64,000 nt of DNA from Lachnospiraceae bacterium (lineage in GTDB: Bacteria; Bacillota; Clostridia; Lachnospirales; Lachnospiraceae), in NCBI GenBank assembly GCA_017520425.1, contig JAFXFO010000034.1, positions 1 through 64,000 on the forward strand, given 5' to 3'. Below the pieces are notes generated by a model. It was given only the letters and a program-made list of their open reading frames with translations, did no database searches and was not told the origin of the DNA. The position numbers and the translations under genes are program-made. The first letter of the stretch is position 1. The number at the start of each line of letters is the position of its first letter. Shown here in pieces: positions 8,239 through 15,951 of the stretch.

Positions 8239-8444
8239 ATGTTAAAGATTGCAGTGGTAGGATATTCGGAGAGCATGAAGTGATTTTTGCCAATTGCAAG
8301 GATGAGGTTATGACATTTAAACATCAGGTGTCTTCCAGAGAAACCTTCGCAGATGGTGCGGTAGAAGCTATGCTTTGGACAAGCAGACAGGTTCCGGGGT
8401 TGTATAATATGGATGATTTGTGTCTGGTGGTTGGGGATTTTTAG
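8239..8444 (+). pseudogene. dapB: dapB remnant (C-terminal piece)
   Basis: The frame ending at TAG 8442-8444 reads GEHEVIFANCKDEVMTFKHQ followed by SSRETFADGAVEAMLW and PGLYNMDDL. This matches the C-terminal end of 4-hydroxy-tetrahydrodipicolinate reductase (compare [20 protein letters not shown] and NGAVRSALWLSG, recalled for the E. coli enzyme). The N-terminal NAD domain is missing. A short ATG frame at 8239 (MLKIAVVGYSESMK, stop 8280) overlaps it in a different phase and may be a scrap of the original N-terminus. Most of the gene is deleted, with a frameshift, so no function is expected. Confidence 0.72.
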
Positions 8445-8503
8445 GTATATAGAAATAAATTGACTACGTATAAAAAACGGTAATGATAAAGGAATAAAAA
8501 ACA

Positions 8504-8509
8504 TATAAT
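8504..8509 (+). promoter_or_regulatory. -10 box before the CE4 deacetylase
   Basis: Perfect TATAAT at 8504-8509. No good -35 lies at 16-18 bases; TTGACT at 8460 is too far for this box but could serve a second start with TGATAA at 8484. A start near 8516 would exclude ATG 8513. Confidence 0.45.
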
Positions 8510-8542
8510 AGGATGAATGACAGAAAGAGGTATTGTCTTATT

Positions 8543-9241
8543 ATGAAAAGAATAAGGATGGCAGTCGTAATATTGGATGTGATATTAGGACTGCTATTAT
8601 TATGCGCTTTGGTAGGGGGAAGTACGAAGCGGGAAAGGGGAGAACTGACTTCCGGTAATAAGATAGAAGTTCCGGAAGAGGCAGAGGTCAAGCGTATCGC
8701 TTTAACCTTTGATGACGGTCCCCATCCTTCTTATACAGAGTGTTTATTGGATGGCTTAAAGGAGCGTGGTGTGGTGGCGACCTTTTTTGTGACCGGGGAG
8801 CATGCATCCTTACATCCGGACATTGTTAAGAGGATGTACGAGGAGGGTCATGTGATTGGCAATCATACCTACAGTCATATACAATTGAGACAGGATAATA
8901 GAGAAACATTCAAAAAGGAACTTCAACAGACCAATCAGGTACTGAAGGAGCTGACCGGAGAGGATGTGGTGTATGTGCGGCCCCCATACGGTTCCTGGGA
9001 TAAGGAACTGGAGAAAGAACTGAATATGATACCGGTTCTTTGGAGTGTGGATCCTTTGGATTGGTGTACGGGAAATGTGCAGACAGTGGTAAGAAGAGTA
9101 AAGGAGAAGGTGAAGGATAATAGTATTATCCTGATGCATGACTATTATGAAACATCCGTTACGGCAGCACTGCAAATTGTGGATGAACTGATTGAGGAGG
9201 GATATGAGTTTGTGACAGTGGAAGAGATGCTGTTTGACTAA
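8543..9241 (+). CDS. Membrane-anchored polysaccharide deacetylase (CE4)
   Basis: 232-residue NodB-fold deacetylase with an N-terminal membrane anchor (residues ~6-28, RMAVVILDVILGLLLLCALV). The five CE4 motifs are visible: TFDDGPH, HTYSH (metal-binding His pair), RPPYGSWD, DPLDW and LMHD. It should remove N-acetyl groups from peptidoglycan or acetyl groups from a surface polymer outside the membrane; similar short proteins are peptidoglycan deacetylases. I start at ATG 8543, preceded by AAAGAGGT, because the -10 box at 8504 places the transcript start after ATG 8513. It stands alone. Confidence 0.9.
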   Translation: MKRIRMAVVILDVILGLLLLCALVGGSTKRERGELTSGNKIEVPEEAEVKRIALTFDDGPHPSYTECLLDGLKERGVVATFFVTGEHASLHPDIVKRMYEEGHVIGNHTYSHIQLRQDNRETFKKELQQTNQVLKELTGEDVVYVRPPYGSWDKELEKELNMIPVLWSVDPLDWCTGNVQTVVRRVKEKVKDNSIILMHDYYETSVTAALQIVDELIEEGYEFVTVEEMLFD

Positions 9242-9246
9242 GGGAG

Positions 9247-9275
9247 TTGACAAAGCAGATCGGAAAGCCTATACT
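9247..9275 (+). promoter_or_regulatory. Promoter of the ABC exporter leader
   Basis: Consensus TTGACA at 9247-9252, 17-base spacer, TATACT at 9270-9275. Transcription would begin near 9282, about 274 bases before the first ABC gene. Confidence 0.85.
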
Positions 9276-9308
9276 AAGTGTGTAGTTCAAGAAAGAGGTG
9301 TTGTCATC

Positions 9309-9338
9309 ATGATTATAGGTTCCGGAAGAATGCGTTAG
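9309..9338 (+). CDS. 9-codon leader peptide MIIGSGRMR
   Basis: ATG 9309 to TAG 9338 encodes MIIGSGRMR. AAAGAGGTG at 9292-9300 is a good ribosome binding site with 8-base spacing, and the consensus promoter lies just upstream. The peptide is followed by several hairpins and two terminators before the ABC exporter. In Bacillus subtilis the heterodimeric exporter bmrCD is controlled by translation of a leader peptide (BmrB) that relieves attenuation; the layout here is analogous. That it is translated is inference. Confidence 0.55.
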   Translation: MIIGSGRMR

Positions 9339-9433
9339 TTTCAAATCGATTTTGTAGACAAGAAGAGGCGGTGTGAACCGTCTGTTTGTGTTACACGATA
9401 AGCATTTATCCGTAATCAATATGGCGATACCTG

Positions 9434-9466
9434 GATATGGAAGTTCGGACTTCCATATGTGTTTTT
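9434..9466 (+). terminator. Attenuator hairpin 1 in the ABC leader
   Basis: ATATGGAAGT (9435-9444), TCGG tetraloop, ACTTCCATAT (9449-9458), perfect 10-bp stem followed by GTGTTTTT. It precedes a second terminator by about 20 bases. Confidence 0.75.
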
Positions 9467-9479
9467 GGTATGCGTATTT

Positions 9480-9507
9480 GCTGCGGGTGAAAGCCTGCAG
9501 CTTTTTT
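9480..9507 (+). terminator. Attenuator hairpin 2 in the ABC leader
   Basis: GCTGCGGG pairs with CCTGCAGC (8 bp with one G-U pair), loop TGAAAG, then TTTTTT at 9502-9507. It lies 49 bases upstream of the ABC start and inside its transcript, so it is an attenuator unless read-through is regulated. Confidence 0.78.
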
Positions 9508-9555
9508 GTGCGACAATTTTGAGCGGATATTTCGAAAGATGAGAAAGGCGTAAAA

Positions 9556-11379
9556 ATGAGAGAAAAATGGAAGATGAGAACGGAGAATTTTAAGTTCCTG
9601 TTCTGTAATTTATATAGGTATCAAAAGAACGGTTTATTCTTGCCGTTGCAAGGTTGTTTGGCGAAGGTGACTCTTGCACTGGTAACCATATATGTCCCAA
9701 AACGGATATTGGATTTGCTGGAAGCACAGGCGGATTTGGATATCCTGTTAAAGGAGGTGCTGGTGTTATCGGTTTTAATGGCAGCAGCTTCCCTGTGGAA
9801 TAACAACGCCCACAATGCAGTGGACAAGTGTTCCCAGACCTTTTTGTACAGAAGAATGATTCCCATGTGGCAACGGGGAATGATGACCATGGATTATGAA
9901 ATATTGACTTCGCCGGTCGGAAAGGTGACGGCCGAGAAAGCCAGAAATACCATAGAGAGTCCTAACAGAGGTGTGGTAAGTTATTTGCCGGCTTGCACAA
10001 AGGTGCTGGAGAGTCTGGCAGGCCTAATATCCTTCAGTGTTATTATCGGAAGCTTACATCCCGGGATTTTGGCAGTGCTGTTATTGTTCTTTTTGCTTGA
10101 GATGGGATATGCCTCCAAAATGGAGGAAAGAAAGCATGGCCTGCAGGACAAACGTGCCGTGATCACGGGGAAATTGAATTATCTGGCCTATGGTACCAAA
10201 GGCATGCAGGAGGGAAAGGACATCCGTATCTATGGTATGGTTCCCTGGCTGAAAACCATAATGACAGCAGTGGTAAAGGAAAAGGATAAGATAGAGACAC
10301 AGGCAGCTATGTATCAGCTGAGAAGCCTTGTGTTGACCGGAGTTCTGATCCTTTTGAGAGACGGCTTGGCATATGGATATTTGATTTATTGCTTTTTACA
10401 TACCCCTATGCAGATTGGTGATTTTGCATTGTATTTTGCAGCCATTACCGGGCTGGGAAATTGGTTGACCGGATTGGTTGGAAGCATGGGAGGATTCCTG
10501 GAAGCAGATTATTTTGTGGAAAGCTTTCGGGAGTTTATGGAACTGCCCGCACCCTTGGAAAAGGAGTTGCCTGAAGAATGCCTGAAAGCACCTTATACCT
10601 TTACCTTTGAGAATGTATCCTTTTCTTATGTGCAGGAAGGGGAGGAAAAGCAGGAGATACCGGTGTTTCGAAATTTGAATCTTACCATAGCGCCCAAAGA
10701 AAAATTGGCGATTGTGGGGGTGAACGGAGCAGGTAAGACTACCCTGGTCAAACTCCTTTGCGGCATGGTCAGTCCCAAAGAAGGCCGGGTATTGGTGAAT
10801 GGTATGGATATAAAAGAGATACCCAAGAAGGAATACTTTAAGCTTTTTTCGGCGGTGTTCCAAGATTCCGGTGTTTTGCCTGTCAGTATAGCAGAGAATG
10901 TGATGCTGAATGTTCGGGAGACGCAGGATGTGAAAAACATGTGGCATGTGCTGCGTCAGGCCGGTTTAGAAGAGGTGGTGAAGCAGCTGCCGGAACAAGA
11001 AATGACCCGATTGGTCAAAGAGGTTTCACGGGAGGGAACGGAGCTATCCGGCGGTCAATTGCAAAGATTATTGCTGGCCAGAGCCCTTTATAAGGATGCA
11101 CCGGTCTTGCTTTTGGACGAGCCCACCGCTGCATTGGACCCTGTAGCGGAAAGTGAAATCTATGAGCAGTACCATCGGTTTACAGAAGGAAAGACTGCAG
11201 TGTTTATCTCCCACAGACTGGCCTCCACCGGATTTTGTGACCGGATTATTTTCCTGGAAGATGGCAATATTTTGGAAGAAGGCACTCATGAGGAACTGTT
11301 AAAGGCCGGTGGAAAATATGCCGGAATGTTTGAGGTGCAAAGCCGATACTACCAAAGGGAAGGGAGTGTGATGGGCTGA
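9556..11379 (+). CDS. ABC exporter half-transporter, subunit 1
   Basis: 607-residue ABC half-transporter: an N-terminal region of about six membrane helices (residues ~20-320) fused to an ATPase domain. Walker A is GVNGAGKTT, signature ELSGGQLQR, Walker B LLLDEPTAALD and H-loop ISHRLAS, all intact. It overlaps the next half-transporter by one base (TGATG), so the two almost certainly form a heterodimer. Such pairs export peptides, lipids or drugs; the substrate cannot be read. It starts at ATG 9556 behind GAGAAAGG. The preceding leader with a mini-ORF and two terminators suggests induction by antitermination, possibly by a ribosome-targeting compound. Confidence 0.92.
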   Translation: MREKWKMRTENFKFLFCNLYRYQKNGLFLPLQGCLAKVTLALVTIYVPKRILDLLEAQADLDILLKEVLVLSVLMAAASLWNNNAHNAVDKCSQTFLYRRMIPMWQRGMMTMDYEILTSPVGKVTAEKARNTIESPNRGVVSYLPACTKVLESLAGLISFSVIIGSLHPGILAVLLLFFLLEMGYASKMEERKHGLQDKRAVITGKLNYLAYGTKGMQEGKDIRIYGMVPWLKTIMTAVVKEKDKIETQAAMYQLRSLVLTGVLILLRDGLAYGYLIYCFLHTPMQIGDFALYFAAITGLGNWLTGLVGSMGGFLEADYFVESFREFMELPAPLEKELPEECLKAPYTFTFENVSFSYVQEGEEKQEIPVFRNLNLTIAPKEKLAIVGVNGAGKTTLVKLLCGMVSPKEGRVLVNGMDIKEIPKKEYFKLFSAVFQDSGVLPVSIAENVMLNVRETQDVKNMWHVLRQAGLEEVVKQLPEQEMTRLVKEVSREGTELSGGQLQRLLLARALYKDAPVLLLDEPTAALDPVAESEIYEQYHRFTEGKTAVFISHRLASTGFCDRIIFLEDGNILEEGTHEELLKAGGKYAGMFEVQSRYYQREGSVMG

Positions 11380-13232
11380 TGAGAAAGAACGGAAGAAGTG
11401 TAAAAGAAGATTTAAGACTAATTCGCCGTGGCCTCAAAGAATTTCGCAGATTGCTTCCCGGACAGATGGGGATGGTGTTTTGGAAATGTATTTTGGCAGC
11501 AGGCATTCCTTATATCGGGGTAATCCTGATGACAGGTGTTGTGAATGAACTGACAGGAGGGCAGGATAAAAAGCGTTTGTTGACTTATGTGAGTGTTGCT
11601 TTGGGTGCCACTTTTCTTTGTTATATTTGTAAGATTTTTTTGGAGGCGAAAATCTCCGTGGGATACAGCAGACTATTCAGCAGCCATGAATTATTACTGA
11701 CTCAAAAGGCCTATGCTATGCCCTATGAGGATTTGGAAAAGAGTAGCGTTCGTGAGTTGAGAGATAAGGTGTCCGGTACCATTGATTTGTCCGGCGGCGG
11801 TATGGCCAGTTTGTACTGGGATATGGAGGTGGTTTTCACCAATCTGTGTTCCGCAGGAATCGCTTTGGTGTTATGCATGAGTATGCTGGTGCAGTTGTGC
11901 CGGGGCAATGCCGGAGAGGAGGAAATAGCAGTATCAGTATTGGGCTTAATCGTCTTAGTGATATTTTGTGCGTATATATCCTGCAAGATGACCGGTAAGC
12001 GATTTGATGTGAACTTTGAAGTGTTTGAGGAGGGAGCAAAGTATATCCGAGTGGGTGATTTCTATACAAGGGAATACTTGTCTACGGATGCAGGCGCCTT
12101 GGACAGTCGTATGTTCGCCCAGGAAGAACTGGTGCTTAAAGAAAGTCAGAAGCATTGCTTCGAGCATTTTGCCACCGGCAAAGAAAAGGAACTGAATGCA
12201 GTAAACCGCTATGACGGTGTAAAGCTGATTTGTGCGGCTGTTTGCGGCGGATGTGTGTATGGTCTGATTGGCTGGCATACCCTACAGGGGACTATGGGAA
12301 TCGGACAGGTGCTGATGCAATATGCGGCAGTTACGGGACTGATTTTGGCATTCAGTGAATTGGCACAAATCTGGACGGACCTTCGTAATAATAATGAGCA
12401 TCTTATTAACTTCTTTGCCTTTATGGATTTGCCGGAGGAAGAGGAGTCTGCTTCTAAAGTGACGCAAAGAACGGAATACGCAGTAAAAAGCATTCGTTTT
12501 GAAGGGGTGTCCTTTGCTTATCCCGGGACGGAGAGAAAAGTGCTGCAGGATATCAGCTTGGAAATCACGGTCGGAGAGAGTTTAGCCATGGTGGGCAGGA
12601 ACGGTTCCGGAAAAAGTACACTAATCAAGCTTTTGTGCGGTTTTTATGAACCCACTGAAGGGCGGATTCTGTTAAATGATAAGGATATCCGGGAATATCC
12701 GGCGGATGAATACAGGAAGTATTTGAGTACCGTATTTCAGGATTTTGCCGTATTTGCATTTACTCTGGGAGAGAATGTGGCAGCTACAGGGGAATATTCG
12801 AAAGAGCGCGTGGAGAAGGCTCTGGAGCAGGCAGGTTTGGCAGAAAAGTGCAAGAAACTGCCCAAAGGATTGCAACAATGTATTTCAAATGCTTTTGAGA
12901 AGGATGGGGTGAATCTGTCGGGGGGAGAAGCCCAGAAGCTGGCCATCGCCAGAGCACTCTATAAAGATGCACCGATTATGATTCTGGATGAGCCTACGGC
13001 GGCTTTGGACCCTTACGCGGAAGCGCAAGTTTATCAGCAATTTCAGAGACTGGCAGAAGGGAAAACACTCATATCCATCAGTCACAGATTATCCTCCTGC
13101 AGAATGTGTGAGCGTATCTTGGTACTGGAGGATGGAAAGCTGATACAAAGCGGTACCCATGAGGAATTGCTGCAGAATATGCAGGGAAGGTACTTCGAGA
13201 TGTGGGAAAAACAGGCGCAGTATTATAGGTGA
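11379..13232 (+). CDS. ABC exporter half-transporter, subunit 2
   Basis: 617-residue partner of the upstream half-transporter, with the same layout: membrane domain to about residue 360, then an ATPase with Walker A GRNGSGKST, signature NLSGGEAQK, Walker B MILDEPTAALD and H-loop ISHRLSS. Both subunits keep the catalytic Glu after Walker B, so the degenerate ATP site common in heterodimeric exporters is not obvious here. The ATG overlaps the previous TGA (translational coupling). The helical domain has a long hydrophobic segment around residues 180-205 (VLGLIVLVIFCAYISC). No terminator is seen before the next promoter at 13242. Confidence 0.92.
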   Translation: MRKNGRSVKEDLRLIRRGLKEFRRLLPGQMGMVFWKCILAAGIPYIGVILMTGVVNELTGGQDKKRLLTYVSVALGATFLCYICKIFLEAKISVGYSRLFSSHELLLTQKAYAMPYEDLEKSSVRELRDKVSGTIDLSGGGMASLYWDMEVVFTNLCSAGIALVLCMSMLVQLCRGNAGEEEIAVSVLGLIVLVIFCAYISCKMTGKRFDVNFEVFEEGAKYIRVGDFYTREYLSTDAGALDSRMFAQEELVLKESQKHCFEHFATGKEKELNAVNRYDGVKLICAAVCGGCVYGLIGWHTLQGTMGIGQVLMQYAAVTGLILAFSELAQIWTDLRNNNEHLINFFAFMDLPEEEESASKVTQRTEYAVKSIRFEGVSFAYPGTERKVLQDISLEITVGESLAMVGRNGSGKSTLIKLLCGFYEPTEGRILLNDKDIREYPADEYRKYLSTVFQDFAVFAFTLGENVAATGEYSKERVEKALEQAGLAEKCKKLPKGLQQCISNAFEKDGVNLSGGEAQKLAIARALYKDAPIMILDEPTAALDPYAEAQVYQQFQRLAEGKTLISISHRLSSCRMCERILVLEDGKLIQSGTHEELLQNMQGRYFEMWEKQAQYYR

Positions 13233-13241
13233 TAGCCGGGT

Positions 13242-13270
13242 TTGACGTATCATATTTTAGATGGTATACT
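13242..13270 (+). promoter_or_regulatory. Promoter of the 25-aa peptide gene
   Basis: TTGACG at 13242-13247, 17-base spacer, TATACT at 13265-13270. It is followed within 35 bases by a strong ribosome binding site. Confidence 0.85.
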
Positions 13271-13303
13271 GGTTGTGGTAATAATATTGGGGGAGGTGCT
13301 TGT

Positions 13304-13381
13304 TTGGAAGAGAAGAAGCAGCGTGGACGAAAGAAAATACTATTAATGATTTCCCTGATTCCATATGCAATGTTTGGTTAG
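13304..13381 (+). CDS. 25-residue cationic membrane peptide
   Basis: TTG 13304 to TAG 13381 encodes a 25-residue peptide: a highly charged start (MEEKKQRGRKK) followed by a hydrophobic helix (ILLMISLIPYAMFG). GGGGGAGGTG at 13289-13298 is a near-perfect ribosome binding site 5 bases upstream. The gene has its own consensus promoter (13242) and its own terminator (13385), making a complete transcription unit of about 130 bases. I do not recognise a family. It could be a small membrane regulatory protein, for instance an accessory peptide of the ABC exporter just upstream, or a toxin-like peptide. No antisense RNA is evident. Confidence 0.7.
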   Translation: MEEKKQRGRKKILLMISLIPYAMFG

Positions 13382-13384
13382 GCG

Positions 13385-13412
13385 TGCTGCGAGGATATCC
13401 TCGCAGCATTTT
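13385..13412 (+). terminator. Terminator of the small-peptide gene
   Basis: TGCTGCGAGG (13385-13394), ATAT loop, CCTCGCAGCA (13399-13408), perfect 10-bp stem followed by TTTT. It begins four bases after the stop codon of the 25-residue peptide. Confidence 0.85.
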
Positions 13413-13468
13413 AATGTATAAAAACCCGAAGACAAATCACAAAAAGTCCACAAAATGTCAGAAAACAA

Positions 13469-13497
13469 TTTACTAATCAACGAATTTGTATTATACT
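13469..13497 (+). promoter_or_regulatory. Promoter of the second CE2-like esterase
   Basis: TTTACT at 13469-13474, 17-base spacer, TATACT at 13492-13497. A start near 13504 excludes the in-frame ATG at 13455 and supports ATG 13521. Confidence 0.8.
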
Positions 13498-13520
13498 TAA
13501 CAATAGGTGGGTATAGGCTT

Positions 13521-14594
13521 ATGAAAGAGATAATACTGGATAAAACGAACAGCAAAATAATCGGAAGAAGCTTACTTTTAGGCGAAAACAGGTGGGTGGC
13601 ACTATCCGGTGCCGGTGTGGCTTTTTCCTTTCGGGGTAAATATTTAAAAATCACCCTTCTGGGAAGTAATCGCTCGCATGTGACGGGTGATGATAGTGAG
13701 TATGCCAGATTTGCGGTACTTATGGATGGTGTCCGTGTGTTGGATGATGTGATAGACCGCCCTAAGAAATCTTACGAGATTATCCGGGAAGAAAAGATAA
13801 AAATCTGTGAGATACAAATTATTAAGCTTTCGGAAGCCCCCATGTCTGCTATGGCCATAGCACCTATCGAGTGTGACGAGGAGGCTGTAATAAGTCCCTT
13901 GACACCTAAGATGCATTCCATAGAGTTTATAGGAGATTCCATCACCTGCGGTTACGGAGTGGATGAAACCCTGGCGGAGGACCATGTTTTTTCTACCAGA
14001 ACGGAGGATGTGACCAAGGCATATGCTTATAAAACAGCACAGCTTTTGGATGCGGATTACAGTATGTTTTCCTGTAGCGGATATGGGATTATATCGGGCT
14101 ATACGGGTGACTCCGAAGTGCGGACTGCAGATGAATTGATACCGCCCTATTATGAATCACAATGCTTTTCCAGAGATGATTTCGGAGAGGCGGGGAAGCC
14201 GGACAAGCTGCCCTGGGATTTCTCGGAGTATCAGCCGGAGGTAGTGGTGATTAATCTGGGGACCAATGATTTCAGCTTCTGTCAGGATACGGAGTGGAAG
14301 CAGGAAGAGTACCGGCAGAAGTATACAGAGTTTATTAAGGTGGTTCGAAAGAACAATCCGAAGGCGTATATATTTGCTGTGCTTGGACTGATGGGGGATG
14401 GATTGTATGAGAAGCTCTGTCAGGCAGTGGCAGATTATACGGAGCATACTGGTGATATCCGTATTGCCGCAGTGCATATTCCGGAACAGAATCCGGAAGA
14501 CGGATATGCAGTGGATTGGCACCCCTTGCCCAAGTCTCACACTATGGCAGCAGAGGTAGTAGCCGGGGCTATCCGTGAAACCCTGGGATGGTAG
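13521..14594 (+). CDS. CE2-like SGNH carbohydrate esterase, second copy
   Basis: 357-residue relative of the esterase at 4218. An N-terminal beta-rich domain (residues 1-130) precedes an SGNH domain with FIGDSITCGYG (Ser140), the block-III motif NLGTND and the catalytic His334 in DWHPLP. Family CE2 members of this shape deacetylate xylo- or manno-oligosaccharides. No signal peptide is seen. It is only distantly similar to the first copy, so this is paralogy with different preference rather than recent duplication. The start at ATG 13521 follows AATAGGTGGG and lies 17 bases after the predicted transcription start. It is probably monocistronic. Confidence 0.87.
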   Translation: MKEIILDKTNSKIIGRSLLLGENRWVALSGAGVAFSFRGKYLKITLLGSNRSHVTGDDSEYARFAVLMDGVRVLDDVIDRPKKSYEIIREEKIKICEIQIIKLSEAPMSAMAIAPIECDEEAVISPLTPKMHSIEFIGDSITCGYGVDETLAEDHVFSTRTEDVTKAYAYKTAQLLDADYSMFSCSGYGIISGYTGDSEVRTADELIPPYYESQCFSRDDFGEAGKPDKLPWDFSEYQPEVVVINLGTNDFSFCQDTEWKQEEYRQKYTEFIKVVRKNNPKAYIFAVLGLMGDGLYEKLCQAVADYTEHTGDIRIAAVHIPEQNPEDGYAVDWHPLPKSHTMAAEVVAGAIRETLGW

Positions 14595-14660
14595 GACGTA
14601 TGTTATTGAGAACCATAAGTGAATGGAAATTATAGTTTTACATATAAAGGAGAGATTTAT

Positions 14661-15887
14661 ATGTTAGTTACTTTAGTACCCTTATTTGATGAATATATGG
14701 TGATTCGTGCCTATTCTTTGTTTACGCAGAAGTCTAATTTCTTCCTGCATCCCAGCTTGTTGGGAACAGGACATTTAGACGGTGCAGGCCGTGTGGATGG
14801 TCTGGAAGTGATTCAGAATATGGGCATTGAGACCTTGTCCAATGTAAATGAGGTTTTTGTGCCGGTTAACAATCTTTCACTGTTTTCGGATTTGCAGTCA
14901 CAGTGTGATGCACCGCCTAATACTTTAGTGCTTTTAATAGACCATGGTGTAAAGCCGGAGCCCATGTATTTGGAACGTATTAAAGAACTGAAGAACATCG
15001 GTTATCGTTTTGCCATGCAGAGGTTGCTGGTACATGAATTCCAGGCATATACGGAAGTACTGAAGCTGATGGACTTTGTATTTTTGAATCATAAGAAGGT
15101 GGATTTGCAAAAGGCTACCATCTATTTCAGCAAACTGTTTCCGCATATTAGGATTTGTGCGGTGGAGGTGGATGATTCTGCAAGCTATGAAAAGTTAAAA
15201 ACCACCACCAGCTGTAAGCTTTTTGAGGGTAATTTCTATCAATTGCCGGTAACCAGCGGACAAAAGGATGTATCTCCCTTAAAGGTAAACTATATTGAGC
15301 TTTTGAATATTGTAAATGACGACGATTTTGATCTGACCAAGGCGGCGGATATTATCGGAAGAGACCCGGCGCTTACCATTTCCCTGCTTCGTATGGTAAA
15401 TAATATGGCGGTGCTTTCTGAGATTACTTCCATCCGCCATGCAGCAGCCATGCTGGGACAAAAGGAATTGAAGAAGTGGATTACCACGGCGGTGATGAAA
15501 GAACTGTGTGCGGACAAGCCCAACGAAATCACCCGTCTTACCATGCTTCGTGCAAAATTCATGGAGAATCTGGCAAAGCCCTTCGAAATGGCTATGTTAT
15601 CCCAGGAAATATTTATGCTTGGTTTGTTCTCCGTATTGGATGTTATCTTGGACCAGAACATGGAAGAGGCCCTCAAATTGGTTCGCTTGCCTAAGAGTGT
15701 CAATGAGGCATTGCTGTATAAATCCGGAAAATATGCGGAAGTTTATGAATTTATGCTTCATTATGAGAAGGGTAACTGGCAGGAGGTTTCCCGCCAGCTG
15801 ATATTAAGGGATATCGATGTAAACCGTATTTATCAGGCCTATACAGATGCCTTGATTTGGTATCGTAAGTTGATTTTAGGAAAATAG
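14661..15887 (+). CDS. EAL/HDOD domain protein (degenerate EAL)
   Basis: 408-residue YuxH-like protein. Residues 1-190 resemble an EAL cyclic-di-GMP phosphodiesterase fold, but the ExL catalytic motif is not visible, so enzymatic activity is unlikely. Residues ~200-390 form an HDOD domain (LNIVNDDDFDLTKAADIIGR, LTISLLRMVNN, AAAMLGQKELKKWI). Such proteins are thought to act as signalling scaffolds in motility or stress regulation. The start at ATG 14661 follows AAAGGAGAG. It ends seven bases before a 14-bp hairpin that probably terminates transcription. Confidence 0.85.
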   Translation: MLVTLVPLFDEYMVIRAYSLFTQKSNFFLHPSLLGTGHLDGAGRVDGLEVIQNMGIETLSNVNEVFVPVNNLSLFSDLQSQCDAPPNTLVLLIDHGVKPEPMYLERIKELKNIGYRFAMQRLLVHEFQAYTEVLKLMDFVFLNHKKVDLQKATIYFSKLFPHIRICAVEVDDSASYEKLKTTTSCKLFEGNFYQLPVTSGQKDVSPLKVNYIELLNIVNDDDFDLTKAADIIGRDPALTISLLRMVNNMAVLSEITSIRHAAAMLGQKELKKWITTAVMKELCADKPNEITRLTMLRAKFMENLAKPFEMAMLSQEIFMLGLFSVLDVILDQNMEEALKLVRLPKSVNEALLYKSGKYAEVYEFMLHYEKGNWQEVSRQLILRDIDVNRIYQAYTDALIWYRKLILGK

Positions 15888-15894
15888 TAAAGCG

Positions 15895-15927
15895 AAAAGT
15901 GAAAAATCCATGATTTTTCACTTTTCT
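15895..15927 (+). terminator. Hairpin after the EAL/HDOD gene; half-copy of dispersed element
   Basis: AAAAGTGAAAAATC (15895-15908), CAT loop, GATTTTTCACTTTT (15912-15925): a perfect 14-bp stem with T-rich 3' side. The GAAAAATC/GATTTTTC core and following CTTT match the first hairpin of the elements at 21924 and 57460; the second hairpin of that element is absent here. Confidence 0.7.
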
Positions 15928-15951
15928 TTAGGTAATGATTCGGAGGATAGT

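Noticed and set aside
13455-13520. Longer start of the second CE2-like esterase (ATG 13455)
   Set aside because: A good promoter (13469-13497) lies between this ATG and the body of the gene.
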